From NCBI GenBank assembly GCA_026545225.1, contig CM048845.1:101614033-101678032 (forward strand): a stretch of DNA of 64,000 nt. Direction: 5' to 3'. Each line of letters begins with the position of its first letter. The stretch's first letter is position 1. Made by a program: the position numbers and the translations under genes. This DNA is from Cornus controversa (taxonomy: Eukaryota > Streptophyta > Magnoliopsida > Cornales > Cornaceae). This document shows, one piece after another, positions 23,763 through 58,059 of the stretch. The notes beneath the pieces are model-generated. The model had not been told where the DNA came from. It searched no databases and saw nothing but the letters and a program-made list of their open reading frames with translations.

Positions 23763-24520
23763 AGTTGTCCTGTATGATTGTGGTAAAAAATAAATAAATA
23801 AAAATGTCTATTGGTCCCCTTTCACCTCACCTCATAAATATTGTACAACCTTACTTCAAATATCGGTGCATTAATGGATTGTAAAAAAACTATGTAATTG
23901 AAATTTTTTAACAAACTAAACATGCAACGTAAAAGAGCAATTATTAGAAAGGACAGAACACTTGGAGGAGGAAGCTACCGAGAAGTTACCTACAAAAATG
24001 AAGTACCATTTTGATCTCTCCCTAATTTACATTTTCAATATTTGCCAATTTGAGATTTTACTACCTTCTAAAATAAAATGCCCCTACAAAAATCTTATTG
24101 GACCGAATGATCATAGTTAATTTAGATTGAACTTTTATTTTTTGATATTGAAATTTTAAATGAGTATATATTCAAATCAATAGTCCAATTTATTCTGCCC
24201 TAATGACCTTTATAATAAGCTGAGATAAAATAGAGAAAATGTTATAACATGTTACTAAGTTCGCATTTTTTGGTCTTGGAATCAGAAGTCTGTGAATCCA
24301 ATAACTAGGAGAGAGCAAGCTGAGTAAGAGCACCTTCAATCATAAGCAAAATGGCACTTACCAAAATTTCTTTTTTATAGATTATAAATATAATTATTGA
24401 CAATTATTCACGTTCAAAACCACATGGTGATGCATTGTTGGAAGTATATACAGATTTAATGTTCATTTATTTGCAGAATTAATACTAATCTTAATTCACT
24501 ATTAGTATCTCAAATCAGAT
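23440..24520. repeat. Copy of the diverged intergenic segment (copy 3 of 3)
   Basis: This copy aligns with 18.06-18.8 kb and 21.37-23.05 kb. It contains a TA microsatellite (23730-23759) and a local duplication of ACCTTCCAAACTCTTGAAAG. Its right part (24.1-24.25 kb) is also copied at 9.79-10.23 kb around the MITE there. Confidence 0.65.
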
Positions 24521-24871
24521 ATAACAAAATGATAATAATAATAATAAAAATAAAACATTTGGATAACGTACAAAAAGAACTAGTAAACTTCTTATAATGC
24601 TTGAAGGTGATGATAGTAAATTTTACTACATTACCTGGAGGATATATTAGTGACAAGTAAATTGACATATTTGCAATGCATATATCAAAACAACCAAGAG
24701 TGTTATAAATTTAAAATTTTAACATTTAACCGATAATCTTTAACCCAATTCAAATTTATATTTGATATAAATAAAGAAATAATAATAAATAAATAAAAAC
24801 AATAACAACAATAACAATTTTGTTGCTTTAACATTAAACTGAATCACAATCGACAAAAAAATGCATACTTA

Positions 24872-25204
24872 TGCTGCGTTTGGTACGCAACAATAGAATA
24901 GAATAAGCATTCCATTAAAGTGAGAATTGAATGAGAATGAGAATGGAATGGTCATTCCCATTCTATTGTTTGATTTCAAACATGAAATCATGCAAGAATG
25001 GAACGATGATTATATTATTTTTAGTAACTAGACTTTATTTTTTAATGTTTATCGAGAATGGAATGATCATTCCATAGGTTGAGTAGTAAAATGAATTTTC
25101 ATTCTTTTTTATTCCAAAGGAATGACGTGGAATGGTGATTCCCACTTTAGTTTTTCTTACCATGGCATTCCATTTCATTCCATTGTTGCGTACCAAATGC
25201 AGAA
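24872..25204. mobile_element. PIF/Harbinger-type MITE downstream of AIH
   Basis: The 333-bp element starts TGCTGCGTTTGGTACGCAAC and ends GTTGCGTACCAAATGCAGAA, with TTA on both sides (24869-24871 and 25205-25207). The related copy at about 14.25-14.28 kb lacks it. The interior is rich in GGAATG and its complement, so the whole element can fold. Confidence 0.8.
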
Positions 25205-25504
25205 TTAGAGGTTTATTGAGTAGTCAATGAAGACAACTTGCCGGGAAAGAGAGAGAAGTTAATGAAAGCTAAGTCGAACCTGTCTCAACAACTTTACAAT
25301 ACAATCAGCAGTATGTATCTATTCTCTGTTTAGTACATGCACTAACGAGAAAGTGTCCTGGTTTGGCTCAAAATGTTGCCTTCACCATTTCCGCACAGGT
25401 TGAAAGTGATTAATCATAGGCACACATTATTTAGCTAATAATCCAAAATGATGCAAATAAACCTCGGCCGATCTATGTATCTACTCAGTCATGCTTCAGT
25501 GCAC

Positions 25505-47116
<21,612 letters not shown>

Positions 47117-47450
47117 CTGATCGATCTCTCTCTCTCTCTCTACGCGTAGCAGTATATATATGTGCGTAACATGTAGCAGCTGTACCACTGGAAATGCGAA
47201 GCAGTAGCGGCAATGGGACTGAGCGACGCCCCGAGGGATTGCATGTTGTGAACCCGAAATTAACTGGGTACGTGTCGCAATACTATTGGATAATTGATGC
47301 CCTAAAAACGCTGACCCTGAGACGACCCAATGAAATTTCGAAAAGTAAGAAACAATTAGTGGTTCCTGCACCATTTGATCATCGACCTCCTCGTGTCATT
47401 AGTTCTAATTACCTGCCGCGTCATTGCCTGCGTGTCTCACGGTAAATGCA
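47117..47450 (-). promoter_or_regulatory. AIH 5' flank and candidate promoter
   Basis: Upstream of the ATG at 47116 is a CT (minus-strand GA) microsatellite at about 47125-47142 and a TATATATA at about 47153-47160, a candidate TATA box that would leave only a short leader. The 5' end of the transcript cannot be placed from sequence alone. Confidence 0.35.
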
Positions 47451-47849
47451 TTCTGTGTGACCAAAAAGATCACATACTTTACGAGGCCCACATGTAGTGG
47501 ACTTGGATCACAGAACTGAGCCCAACACCCCGATTCTTTTGTTGTCCAGTGTATAAAATTTGTACTCAAGTTCAAATTTTTGAGCTAGATTGAAAAATCA
47601 AACAAAAATTTGAGTTGATCTTGGTTACAAAACAAATTTTCAAAAAAATTATTTTCCAAACCATTAATGTACAATAAATCTAAGGTTTAAATAAAAAGAA
47701 ACTAAAAAAAATGAATCACAATTTTAAGTAACAATTCCACTAATATTCTTAGGCACTCAAACTTTTTTTTTTCAAAATTACAAAAGAGTCCACTTATAAC
47801 ATATAGTTACTTCTTATATTTTTATTTCTATGTTTTCTTTTATCTATAT

Positions 47850-49090
47850 CTATACTATTATTAAAAGTACAAATTGTTTCAAATCATTCACTTTTATTTT
47901 GTTAATTTGTTACCCATTTGATAATTCACTAAATTAATTTATGATGGACTTCATGACAAGCCTAATATAAATTAATGAGAGCAAGGACCTTAAAAAAATT
48001 GAATGAAACAAATATCATAAAATTAACGGCCACGCCAAAATCAATTTTTTCCCTTTCATGTAATCAATTTTTCTTCCTTATCAGGTAATCGATCTAATTT
48101 GAGAATGAACTTAAATTTCATGTGAAAATCAATTTTTTTTCCATTCATATTTCTCTCTTGGATTTTTTTTTTTTAAATTAATTTTTTTCTCTTTGTTTTT
48201 TTGCCTTGACTTATAGACATTACCACTCAATTCTTTCTGGTGAAACTTAAATCTCAAGTGAGAATAAAGTACAAGTTGTTTCAAATCATTCACTTTTATA
48301 ATAATTCTTCTATTAATAGACTCTTATCTCCATTGTAACTCACAACTCCTCCTCTTTAGACTCTCAACTCCTCCAACTCTTTGCACTCTCAACTCTTTCG
48401 ATCAATTAAATTTTAGGCTAGAAACAAATTTTTTCATAATTTTTTTTGCACATTGTTGTGCTAGCACTTGGATCTTTTTGGGCTGCCACCTAATTTGAGA
48501 ATGAAGTTCAATTTCACACCAAATTCAAATTTTTTCCTTTCATGTAATCAATTTTTTTTCCTTATCAAGTAATCGATCTAATTTGAAAATGAATTTCAAT
48601 TTCATGCCAAATCATGTAATCAAATTTTTTTCCTCATCAGGTAATCGATCTAATTTGAGAATGAACTTAAATTTCACGTCAAAATCAAATTTTTTTCCTT
48701 TCATATTTCTCTCTTGGGATTTTTTTTTTTCAAATTAATTTCTCTCTCTTTGTTTTTTTTTTTTAGTAGCCATTACAACTCTATTATTTCTTGTGAAACT
48801 TAAATTTCAAGTGAGAATCAAGTTCGGTACCGTGTCATATCATAGGTAATTAATTTTGATTTTAAAGTTTTTGATGATATTCGTTTGTTTTTGTTAATTT
48901 GTTCCCCATTTGATAATTCACTAAGTTAATTTATGATGGACTTCATGACAAGCCCAATATATAGTTGTAAACAAGGAACAAAAATTAAATTAATGAGATC
49001 AAGGAGCTTAAGAAAATTAAATGAAACAAATATCATAAAATTAACAGTGAATGTTTGTTTTGCACGCTGGCCGGTTATTTTAATAGTAGA
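47850..49090. repeat. AT-rich element with internal duplications, unclassified
   Basis: TTTGATAATTCACTAA...TTATGATGGACTTCATGACAAGCC occurs at about 47918-47965 and again at 48910-48955. Blocks of ATCAATTTTT-type sequence with AGGTAATCGATCTAATTTGA recur three times (about 48050, 48560, 48640). The left edge TCTATACTATTATTAAAAG resembles a Helitron 5' end, but a clear CTRR 3' end with hairpin was not found. Confidence 0.4.
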
Positions 49091-49774
49091 AAAAAAATTA
49101 AGCATATAAAGATAGACAGACATACATACATATGTACCTATTGATAAGTCCTCATCAATATTGTGCTAGATTATATATTGGTGTTCCTATGTTTACACTA
49201 TTTTTTTGCTTCTATTAAATCCACAAAATGTTTCGATTGTAAGGTTTCATAAAATAAATAATTTTTTTCCTGAAAGTTCTCATTGTCACTATTATTTTTT
49301 AGAATCAATTGTCATTTTTCTTAATTGTCAATAAAGAGTGATAAGACATCATTGTAGCAGTTAACTGATATTTTCTTTTTATTGTTCGAAGCTTGAAATT
49401 TATGTTTCTAATGTCAATAACTATAAGTCTAATTTTGATTTGGTTTCATCTTAGCCATGGACTCAAAAATTTCCTCTGGTGATAATTTCTCAATCCCCCT
49501 CGAATTTTATTATTTTCAAAAAAATTATGTTTGAGTATTCTGATCATGAATTAGTGAATACAAGTATGTAGCTCAATGTTAACTACGAATACAATCAGAC
49601 TTTGTTTTTGTGAGTGAAATTAATGTTGTATTTTTTTGTAAACTATTTTGTTTGATACTATTCAGAATTTTCAACAACGGTTCCTTTAATTCCTATCAAT
49701 CAGATGACTAAAAAAAACCCTTTAGGTAGTTCAATAAATAGTAAAAACATCTTTAGGCTTCAAGAATAATATCA

Positions 49775-50185
49775 TTTCCTGAATATTTGTTTTTACCGTC
49801 TCATGTTTGAGTTCTTATATGATAATTTTTTATAATAGTTCCTAATTTTATTTTTACTTTGTCCTCTTTGTCTTGAATAGGTTGTTATTGGTGTTGAATA
49901 TATCTATTGTTTTGACATTATTAATAAGGAGCTTTAGGGTTAGAATTTTGCTTATTTATTTTTTTATATAATTGTAATATCTTTTCCTGAATATTTGCTG
50001 TCTCATGTTTGAGTTATTTTATGACAATTTTTTATAATAGTTCCTAATTTTATTTTACTTTGCCCTCTTTGTCTTGGATAGGTTGTTACTAGTGTTGAAG
50101 ATATCTATTGTTTTGACATTATTAATAAGGAATTTTAGGGTTAGAATTTTGCTTATTTATTTATTTATATAATTGTATGTTATGA
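49775..50185. repeat. Tandem duplication of about 200 bp
   Basis: Two units sharing TTTCCTGAATATTTG, TTTTTTATAATAGTTCCTAA and TATCTATTGTTTTGACATTA, starting at about 49775 and 49981. AT-rich, no coding sequence. Confidence 0.8.
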
Positions 50186-50290
50186 ATACTTTATTATTTA
50201 GCAAATAAACTTTCAGTATCTATTGTGCTTTTTGATGGAATGACTTTTTGTCTGTGTGAACTTTCAATATCTATAATGCAATTTGATGGT

Positions 50291-50870
50291 GTCACGCCCC
50301 AGTTTTCGACACCCGATTAAGAGCGACAGAAATTGGGATGAATAATGAAAATCAAACATCAATACCTCTCATATACAATTCCACTCTGATATCACGCTCT
50401 GATAGCAAGATGTCATGCCCCAATTTCTATCTCCCGGAATCAAGGGTGATTAGGTTTTCACATCGTCAACTCATATCACTAATCTCACCTTAAAACTATA
50501 CAATTGTGGAAGCTATCTATACATACATGATTACATATGCGTATAATCATCATTACCTGTCTCAATGGGTCCCACATTGGTTAATGTACCCTTACATACT
50601 CATTCACATTCTAAGGGTTGAGAAATTCCATTTTTGTCCAGTTTTGGTAGGCTGGAACCTCTTTTGATTGGCTGAAACTTGGGTTCAGCTGACCTTCAGG
50701 TTCCTAGTTCCTTCGGTCAGCTAGAAGATAACTTTGGTCGGCCAAAAGGGAGCTTTAATCGGCTAAAGCCTTCCTTCAGTCGTCCGAAACAGGTACCCTA
50801 ATTTTAACCCCAAAATTCGAGTGCGAATAGTCTCAATCTCGTTATCTTTCCTTTGCTCTTCAATCACTCT
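50291..50870 (-). mobile_element. LTR-like remnants beside the Tekay-like element
   Basis: TGTCACGCCCC at 50291 and TGTCATGCCCC at about 50411 look like two LTR ends in minus orientation. Next to the second, the minus strand has a primer-like CTATCAGAGC. A GGTCAGCTAGAAG / GGTCGGCCAAAAG / GGCTAAAGCC motif series lies at about 50690-50790. Whether these belong to the adjacent gag-pol remnant is not clear. Confidence 0.45.
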
Positions 50871-53800
50871 ACTCACAAGAGTTGGCTAAACAATAAGAGT
50901 AAAAATAGAGTTGCTGATCTATCATCCTCACTGAAATACAATCCCATTTTTGAGATGTCTTCCATTATCTTCCACTCTCGTATGGTTATACTTGCTAAAC
51001 TACCATGTGACTTCCTACTCAATGCATTCGCTACTATATTAGCCTTTCTCGAATGATGTTGCAAGTCAAAATCATAGTCTTTCATGTACTCCATCCACTT
51101 TCATTGCCTCATATTCAAATCTTTTTGTGAGAAAAGATATTTTGAGACTCTTGTGATTAGGGAACACCCTTAAACTTCTCACCATATAAGTAATATCTCC
51201 ACACTTTAAGTGCGAAAATCACCACCACCAATTCCAAGTCGTGTGTTGGGTAATTTTGTTCACGTGTCTTCAATTGCCTTGAACCATACGTCACTACTCT
51301 TTCGGTTTGCATCAACACACAACCTAAACCAAGTCGTGAAGCATCACAATAGATTGTATACCCCAACCCACATTCTAGAATAATCAATATCAGAGCCGAA
51401 ATCAATCGACTCTTCAATTCTATAAATGCATGCTCGCAAGCATCATTTCACACAAATTTCATTCTTTTTTGGGTAAGCTTGGTCATTGGTGCTGCTAACC
51501 TCGAAGAGTCCTTCACAAACATTCGATAATATTCGGCTAATCCCAAGAAATTACGTATCTCAAATACGCTATTAGGTCTTTCCCAACTTATTACCGCTTC
51601 TATCTTAGATGGATCCACGGAAACTCCTCATTCGGGCACAACATGCCCAATGAACTTCACCTCCGCTAGCCAAAATTCACGCTTCTCGTATTAACATATA
51701 ACTAGTGCTCTCTTAGGAATTGTAATACTATCATCAAGTGCCTCTCATGTTCCTTTTCTGAATACGAGTACACTAGGATGTCATCAACGAACATAACCAC
51801 AAACTTTTCCAAATAGGCACTGAACACATGGTTCATCAAATCCATAAATGTTGCCGGTGCATTTGTCAAACCAAACGACATCACTAAGAACTCACAGTGT
51901 CTATATCGTGTGCGTAACGTAGTTTTTTGAATGTATGCCTCTCTAACCCCTAACTAATAATATCCGGATCTCAAATCTATCTCTGAGAAACATTTAGAAC
52001 CCTTTTATTGGTCGAACAAATCATCTATCTTTGAAAAATGATACTTATTCTTAATCGTTGCCCGATTCAACTTCTGACAGTAAATGCAAAGCCGCAAACA
52101 CCCATCCCTCTTTTTAGCAAACTGGAGCTCCCCAATGCAAAGTATTGGGATGTACAAATCCCTTGTCTAGTATCTTTTGCAATTATTCTTTTAACTCTTT
52201 CAATTCAATCAGTGTTATTCGGTATAGTGCCATTGAAATAGGCGTAATACCTGAAGCAAGTTCTATAACAAACTTCACTTCCCTTTTCGGAGACAACTCT
52301 GTCAAGTCCCCCATAAATACATCCAAAAACTCACATACCACACAAGGAAACTCCCCATGTGTCCTTTCATCACCATCAACTAGCAAGCTCGCTAAAAAAT
52401 ACCCAAGTCCTCTCGCTCTCCCACGAAGCAAACACTAAGACCATCCAATGTGTACAAAGTTACTCTTCCCTGATAACAATCGATGTTAGCCTTATATGTA
52501 GATAGCTAATCCATACCCAATATCACATCAAAGCTAGATATGTTAAGAAGGATGAAATCAAATACTAATTGGTATCCCGAAACTGAAATCTCAATTTCAC
52601 AAGACCGACATACATTACCTATAGTCACTCTACCTCCAACTGGTGTATCAATGGATAAAACCGAGTCCAAATATGACACATCTAACCCCAAAGCACAAAT
52701 AAATGCACATGAAATGCATTAATGTGATGCACCCGAGTCCACTAAAATCCTAGTCCATGAGCTAAATACAAGTAATATACTTTGAACCACCGACGATCCT
52801 GCCGAGGTCTCAGCTGGAATAAGAGTAAAGGCACGACCCTGTGCTATCTGGCCCTACTGCCCAGCACCCTGATATCCTGACTACTAATTAGGAGCACTAG
52901 ACGTGACTCCTCTAGTCGGTGCTTGCGAACTCTGAATAGATGGCACTGCCTGTGGTGGTGGCAATGCTCTAAACCAGACTATGGAGTAGTAGGCTGCGTA
53001 GAACGCTACTGAGAACCAACCCCACTCTGTGTACCATTCTTATGTGTACAATTCCAATTAATGTGCCCCATTTGCTAACAGTGGTGGCACTTCTTATCTA
53101 TCACGAAAGGAACCTGCCCTTGAGTACATTCAGCCATTTTATGTCCAGACTTCTGACAATTAAAACACACTACTCTAGACTGTGAAGATCCAGTAGGTAT
53201 AGCCAATGATGGTGTCGATTGGGCTTGTTACTGCCCTTGTGAAAATGACCCACCATCTACTTTATTTTTCTTAGCAAGATTGTCCAGAAGGGACCCCGTG
53301 CTCCTCATTTGGTTTTTCGTATCCCTTATCCTCTGATTATCATTGTTGAGCTCTTCAACTAACAATGCTCTATCTATTACCACTGCATAGTTTGTCAAAC
53401 CTAAAACTCTAACTCTATCTCGTATAAAGGTTCGAAGACCTCTCACAAACTGCTTTATCTTAAGCTCTTCCGTTGGAATCATTTCTTGAGCGAAACAAGC
53501 CAAGGATGTGAACTTGGTCTCGTACTCCATCACTATCATATTGCCTTAAATCAAGTTGAAGAATTCCTGCCTCATGTTATCCTTTACCGTTACTGAAAAA
53601 TATTTCTCAAAGAAAGCACTTGGAACATACCCCAATCCATTGTCTCAATGTCATGGTAGTTTCCTATAAATTTTCACCAATGGCTAACCTCACCCTTAAG
53701 ATAATGGGCAACCACTTTCACCCTTAGATCCTCCTCTATCTCAAGTACGGTAAGAAGTGTAACAATTTCGTCCAACTAATTTTCTGCCACCCCCGAAGAT

Positions 53801-53910
53801 GATGATGGACTATACTTCTTGACATGTCCCAATGTCGTGATCATTCGACTAGGAGGAGTTGCTCTTGGTGTAGCTTGTGTCGCCTGTATCTCCTTTCGAG
53901 TCTCCCTAGC
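50871..53910 (-). mobile_element. Decayed Ty3/gypsy element, Tekay (Del)-like chromovirus
   Basis: On the minus strand the order is gag (about 53905-53100, with a CCHC zinc-knuckle region near 53150-53060), retropepsin (about 52690-52510), reverse transcriptase (about 52430-51480, with the FVDDILVYS box), and RNase H (about 51417-50900, with [18 protein letters not shown]). Integrase and chromodomain were not found. The RNase H segment with HSRKAN and ALSRKSHGSLA fits the Tekay lineage. The element carries many breaks and is an old fossil. Its gag start is interrupted by the TRIM array at 53911. Confidence 0.85.
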
Positions 53911-54235
53911 TGTAATGACCAGATCCACCACATAGTATGATATTATTCGCTTTGGGCTTAAAGCTCGCACGATTTTGTTCTTGGGTTTTACCCCCAAAAA
54001 GCCTCATATCATTTGGAGAGAACACAATACATATAAGCACATCCCCTTCTCCACACCCAGGCGATGTGGGAGTGAGCACCTAGTATAGTAGATCACCCAA
54101 TGTCTCTCGCACCTGCCCAACCCGCCCATAAGGGTTACCACAATCCACCCCCCTAGGAGGCCTGATGTCCCTGTCAGCACATTTCCGGTTGGGTCTGGCT
54201 CTGATACCATTTGTAACAGCCTGCTCCACCATATA

Positions 54236-55768
54236 TGATAGGCGTTGAATGTTACGCATTCTAGCCTCTTAACTTATGTATTTTATTCTCTTAGTGATAG
54301 ATTATTTTGTGATTTTACTTTGTTTTAGTGTTTTCTGTATTTTCAGGGCCTTAATGAGTATTTCAGTTAAAACCAAGCTTTTGGGCTTTTAAAGAAGACA
54401 TCCAAGATGGTGAGATGAAGCCTACATCAAGGAGATTCACTCAACCATTTATTTCAACTCAAATCAGCCCAAGAAAGAGGTCCAAGAGAATTACAGCTGC
54501 TTAAGAAGGTTTCGGGCCTGAAGCCCAAATCTGCGCATAATGCAGTCTTAATCCTGTTTTGGAAAATGGACCAGAAGTCTTATTTCCGAGCCTCAAATCG
54601 ACATTATTTTCGCGTGGGGTTGAACGAAATTTGATTCTGCACACTTTTGTATTTCACGAAAATTCCGTGAATCGGACTTCTAGTGGGTCAAAAGTTGGGC
54701 CGAAGTCAGCAGGAAAAACCCACCTGATTAGTGCTGCGGGAAACCCTAATTAATTTCTAATTGGATTAGGACTTTGGTGAATTCTCTTGGGGAATAAAAG
54801 GAAGACTTGGAGGCTGAAGAGAGAGAGCTTACACGGAGCTTACACAGAGCTTACACACAGAGATTGGAGAGTCTGAGAGGGCTGAGAAGAGAACAGAAAC
54901 ATATTGCAGAGCCATTGGAGAACGAAGTCATACGCGTAATTCAGAAAGATGATGTCTTCTTCCTCAACAGTTGAAGCTTCTTCTTCTACCATGAGCGGCT
55001 AGTTCATCCACTAGGGTTTTGATGTAGCCCTAACAAAGCATCAATGGTTTGATTGTTTTAATTATTGGGGACCTTTATATACATGCATAGATTGTGTAAT
55101 TGTGAGGATTCTTATTAATGAATTGAGCAATAAAAGTCTTGTAAATTCAATCTCAATGATTTCTTATCTTGTCTTAGATATTTAGTTGTTGTTATTGAAC
55201 TCAATCTCTTTTGTTTTCTGTGATCATGAGAGAGATTATTACACAATGGTAATCACTGAATATATTGTTATGAGCTTTGATGGATTATGCCTAGAGAAGA
55301 TGAACCATACTGCACCCTAGATTAGAGTAGTTAGGCAGATGGCCCATGCCAATCGAAGATAGTCCATGGCTTAGCCTTAATCATATGTTATCTTCTTGAC
55401 GGATGAAGGTGAGCTTGTAGCCACCGACACCACTTATGCATGATGTAATTCCCCTATAGTTGATTCAATTGACCATTGATTGTGGAGTTAGTGGTGAAGT
55501 CAAACACCCTAGGTTTCTCTCTTATTATCTTCATTATCTGTTTACCTTTGATTTATTTTATTTTATCTTTTTAATTAGTTAAAAATCAGAATTCTTTTCT
55601 TATAAATTTAATTAGAATTAGTTCTGTGTTCCAACTCATCAGAACATAATCCCTGAGGTACGATACCCATTCATTTCGATAGCCCTATTCTGCAAGGAAT
55701 TCGTTCTATTGCGAAGTGTGGAAAATTTTAATTGATATACTTTTTGAGTCACACTCACACACGAATCA
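54236..55768 (+). mobile_element. Solo LTR inside TRIM LTR-b
   Basis: 1533 bp, from TGATAGGCGTTGAATG to CACACGAATCA, with a perfect 5-bp duplication ATATA (54231-54235, 55769-55773). Removing it and one ATATA restores a TRIM LTR junction like those of the sister LTRs. A TTATATACATGC TATA-like motif lies near 55075, and GAGCTTACAC repeats near 54825-54860. Orientation is inferred from this motif. The lineage is not assigned. Confidence 0.85.
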
Positions 55769-56490
55769 ATATAGTATGATATTGTCAGCTTTAGGCTCAG
55801 CCCGTATGGTTTTGCTCTTGGGTTTTACCCCAAAAGGCCTCATTCCATTTGGAGATAACACACTACATATAAGCACATCCCCTTCTCCACACCCAGGTGA
55901 TGTGGATTGAGCACCTGTAGACTACCAGTGTGGTAGCTCACCCAGTGTCTCTCGCATCCCCTCACATCACACCCGCCCACAAGGGTCACCATAATTCACC
56001 CCTTAGGAGGCACGATGCCTCCATCGGCACACTTCTGGCTAGGTCTAACTCTGATATCATTTGTAATGGTCTGCTCCACCTAATGGTATGATATTGTCCA
56101 CTTTGGGCCTAAAGCCCACACAGTTTTGGTATTGGGAAATGCCTCATACCATTTAGATAGAACACACTACATATAAGCACATCCCTTTTTCCACACCCAG
56201 GCGATGTGGAATTGAGCACCCTGTATCATGCCAGTGTGGTAGCTCGTCCAGTGTTTCTCGTACAGCCCACATCACACCCGCCCATAAGGGTCACCACAAT
56301 CCACCCCCTAGAAGGCCTGATGTCCCTATCAGCACACTTCTGGTTGGGTTTGGCTTTGATACCATTTGTAACAGCCCGCTCCACAACATAATATGATATT
56401 ATCCACTTTGGGCCTAACCTGCACAATTTTGCTTTTGGGTTTTACCCCAAAAGGTCTCAAACCATTTGGAGAAAACACACTACATATAAG

Positions 56491-57711
56491 TGATAAGTGT
56501 ACAAAACTTGCTATTTGATATCCCAAAATAAATTTTTAATTACTCTTTCATTTTATTTAAATGTTCTTATCTTTGCATTTTATGTTTTATAAGGGTTGAT
56601 TTTCAAATAAGAAGAAAAATAACAAAAAAGGGCTAAAAATGATATATATAGCCAAAGATAAATATAGGAAGACTTGTAGAAAAGATGGTATTTTGTGCAA
56701 TCTACTTTACAAGAGGTCTTAAAGTTCAAGACTTTGCAAAATATTTTTTACACGGCCACGTCTACAGTCCAAAATTCAAATTAAAGATATGGAGATCAAA
56801 TATTAGATATTTAAATTCAAAATTTTGTATTTTGAATTTTTGTTTTTAAATTTGTATTTTAAATTTTTGTTTTTAAATTTTGTATTTTGAATTTTGTATT
56901 TTAAAATTTTCCTACTTAAATCATTCCCCTCTAATTCTATAAATAGGGGGTCTTAGGGGATGATGAAGGGAATTAGAGAATTGTAGAGAAATTATAGAAA
57001 AATAGTGTAATTGTTTTCTTGATTCAAAGAAGAATAGTAGTTTCATTTTATATGTTTTTTTCTATTGATATGCAAGCGTAAGCATTCTTCTCAAGGAAGT
57101 GATGAAGCCACTATGGTTGAAATATAAGTAAGTTTTTTTTTATTTTTTGTCTAATTTTTCCTCCCACAAGCATTATTTTACTCTTCTATTCTGAATTTTT
57201 ATTTTCTAAAATTAGAGGGAGGATTCTTCGAGTTTGCCAAATAATGGTAATTCAAAGAATGCCTACCTCTGCTTATCTAGCCAATGTGCATCAGATTAAG
57301 TAAAAAAATATTATTTCGTAAATAATCAAGTGTTGTTTTTTCTTTATGTCATATCTTTCTTCATCTCTCTAAGTTCTATTTGGATTGGGGAAAAACTAGA
57401 TAAGAATATTAGAAATTTTATTTATATGAATCCATAGTGGTGAATTCTCTTTCCTTGAGATTTTTCCCATCATTTGATTAAACACATTTAGTATTAGTTT
57501 TTATTATTAAAAAATCATAAGTTTATTTTTTAATATTAATTTTTCATCCCAAAAGATTGAGGTTTTGAATTTGAGACTTGTTATTGATTCTCATTGAGAG
57601 TGGTTTGACCCTACTTATTACTATACGATTTTTAGTAGAGTTTTTATAGGTTTTATTTTTGTATGAAGTGTATAGAAGCAACGACATCCATCCATTATTC
57701 TACACTCGTCA
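56491..57711 (+). mobile_element. Second solo LTR, inside TRIM LTR-d
   Basis: 1221 bp, from TGATAAGTGTAC to TACACTCGTCA, flanked by ataag and aaaag (one mismatch). The TRIM LTR sequence resumes exactly (catataag / cacaccccc). A TATA box (CTATAAATAGGGGG) near 56937-56950 supports plus orientation. An AATTTTTGTTTTTAAATTT repeat lies at about 56815-56905. Confidence 0.8.
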
Positions 57712-58059
57712 AAAAGCACACCCCCTTCTCCACACCCAGACGATATAGGATTGAGCACCCTGTAGCCAACTAATGTCGTAGCTCGCCTAGTATCTCTCGC
57801 ACCCGCCCACAAGGGTCACCACGATCCACCCCTATGAGGCCCGGCGTCCCCATTGGCACATTTCTAGCTGGGTCCGGCTCTGATACCATTTGTAACGGCC
57901 CACCCCACCCTTTAGGCCCAAAGCGGACAATATTATACCATTAGGTGGAAGCATTGGTGAGCTACCACATTGGCTGGCTACAGGGTGCTGGTGACCCAAC
58001 TGTTTGAAAGTAGTAGCTCCCAAATATCTTTCTCATCTGCAGCCAACAACACTGAATCA

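Larger units (their letters stand above)
53911..58010 (-). mobile_element. Tandem TRIM array (at least four LTRs, four interiors), split by two solo LTRs
   Basis: Same family as 6840-7409, in reverse. In plus coordinates: LTR-a 53911-54142, interior to 54211; LTR-b 54212-54235 and 55774-55993, interior to 56061; LTR-c 56062-56298, interior to 56366; LTR-d 56367-56490 and 57717-57833, interior to 57890; then the start of LTR-e. LTRs are about 232-244 bp, interiors about 58-70 bp, so the repeat unit is about 305 bp. Each interior has the complement of an initiator-Met primer site (CTCTGATACCATT or close variants) and a purine tract. Beyond about 57915 LTR pieces appear in inverted orientation. 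The array interrupts the Tekay-like gag region. Confidence 0.85.

Noticed and set aside
47194-47445. 83-codon plus-strand frame just upstream of AIH
   Set aside because: Overlaps the AIH promoter region, has no recognised homology, and has an equally open frame on the other strand.
47850-49090. Helitron
   Set aside because: The left edge looks right, but I found no CTRR terminus with a preceding hairpin and no A/T insertion evidence. Kept only as an unclassified repeat.
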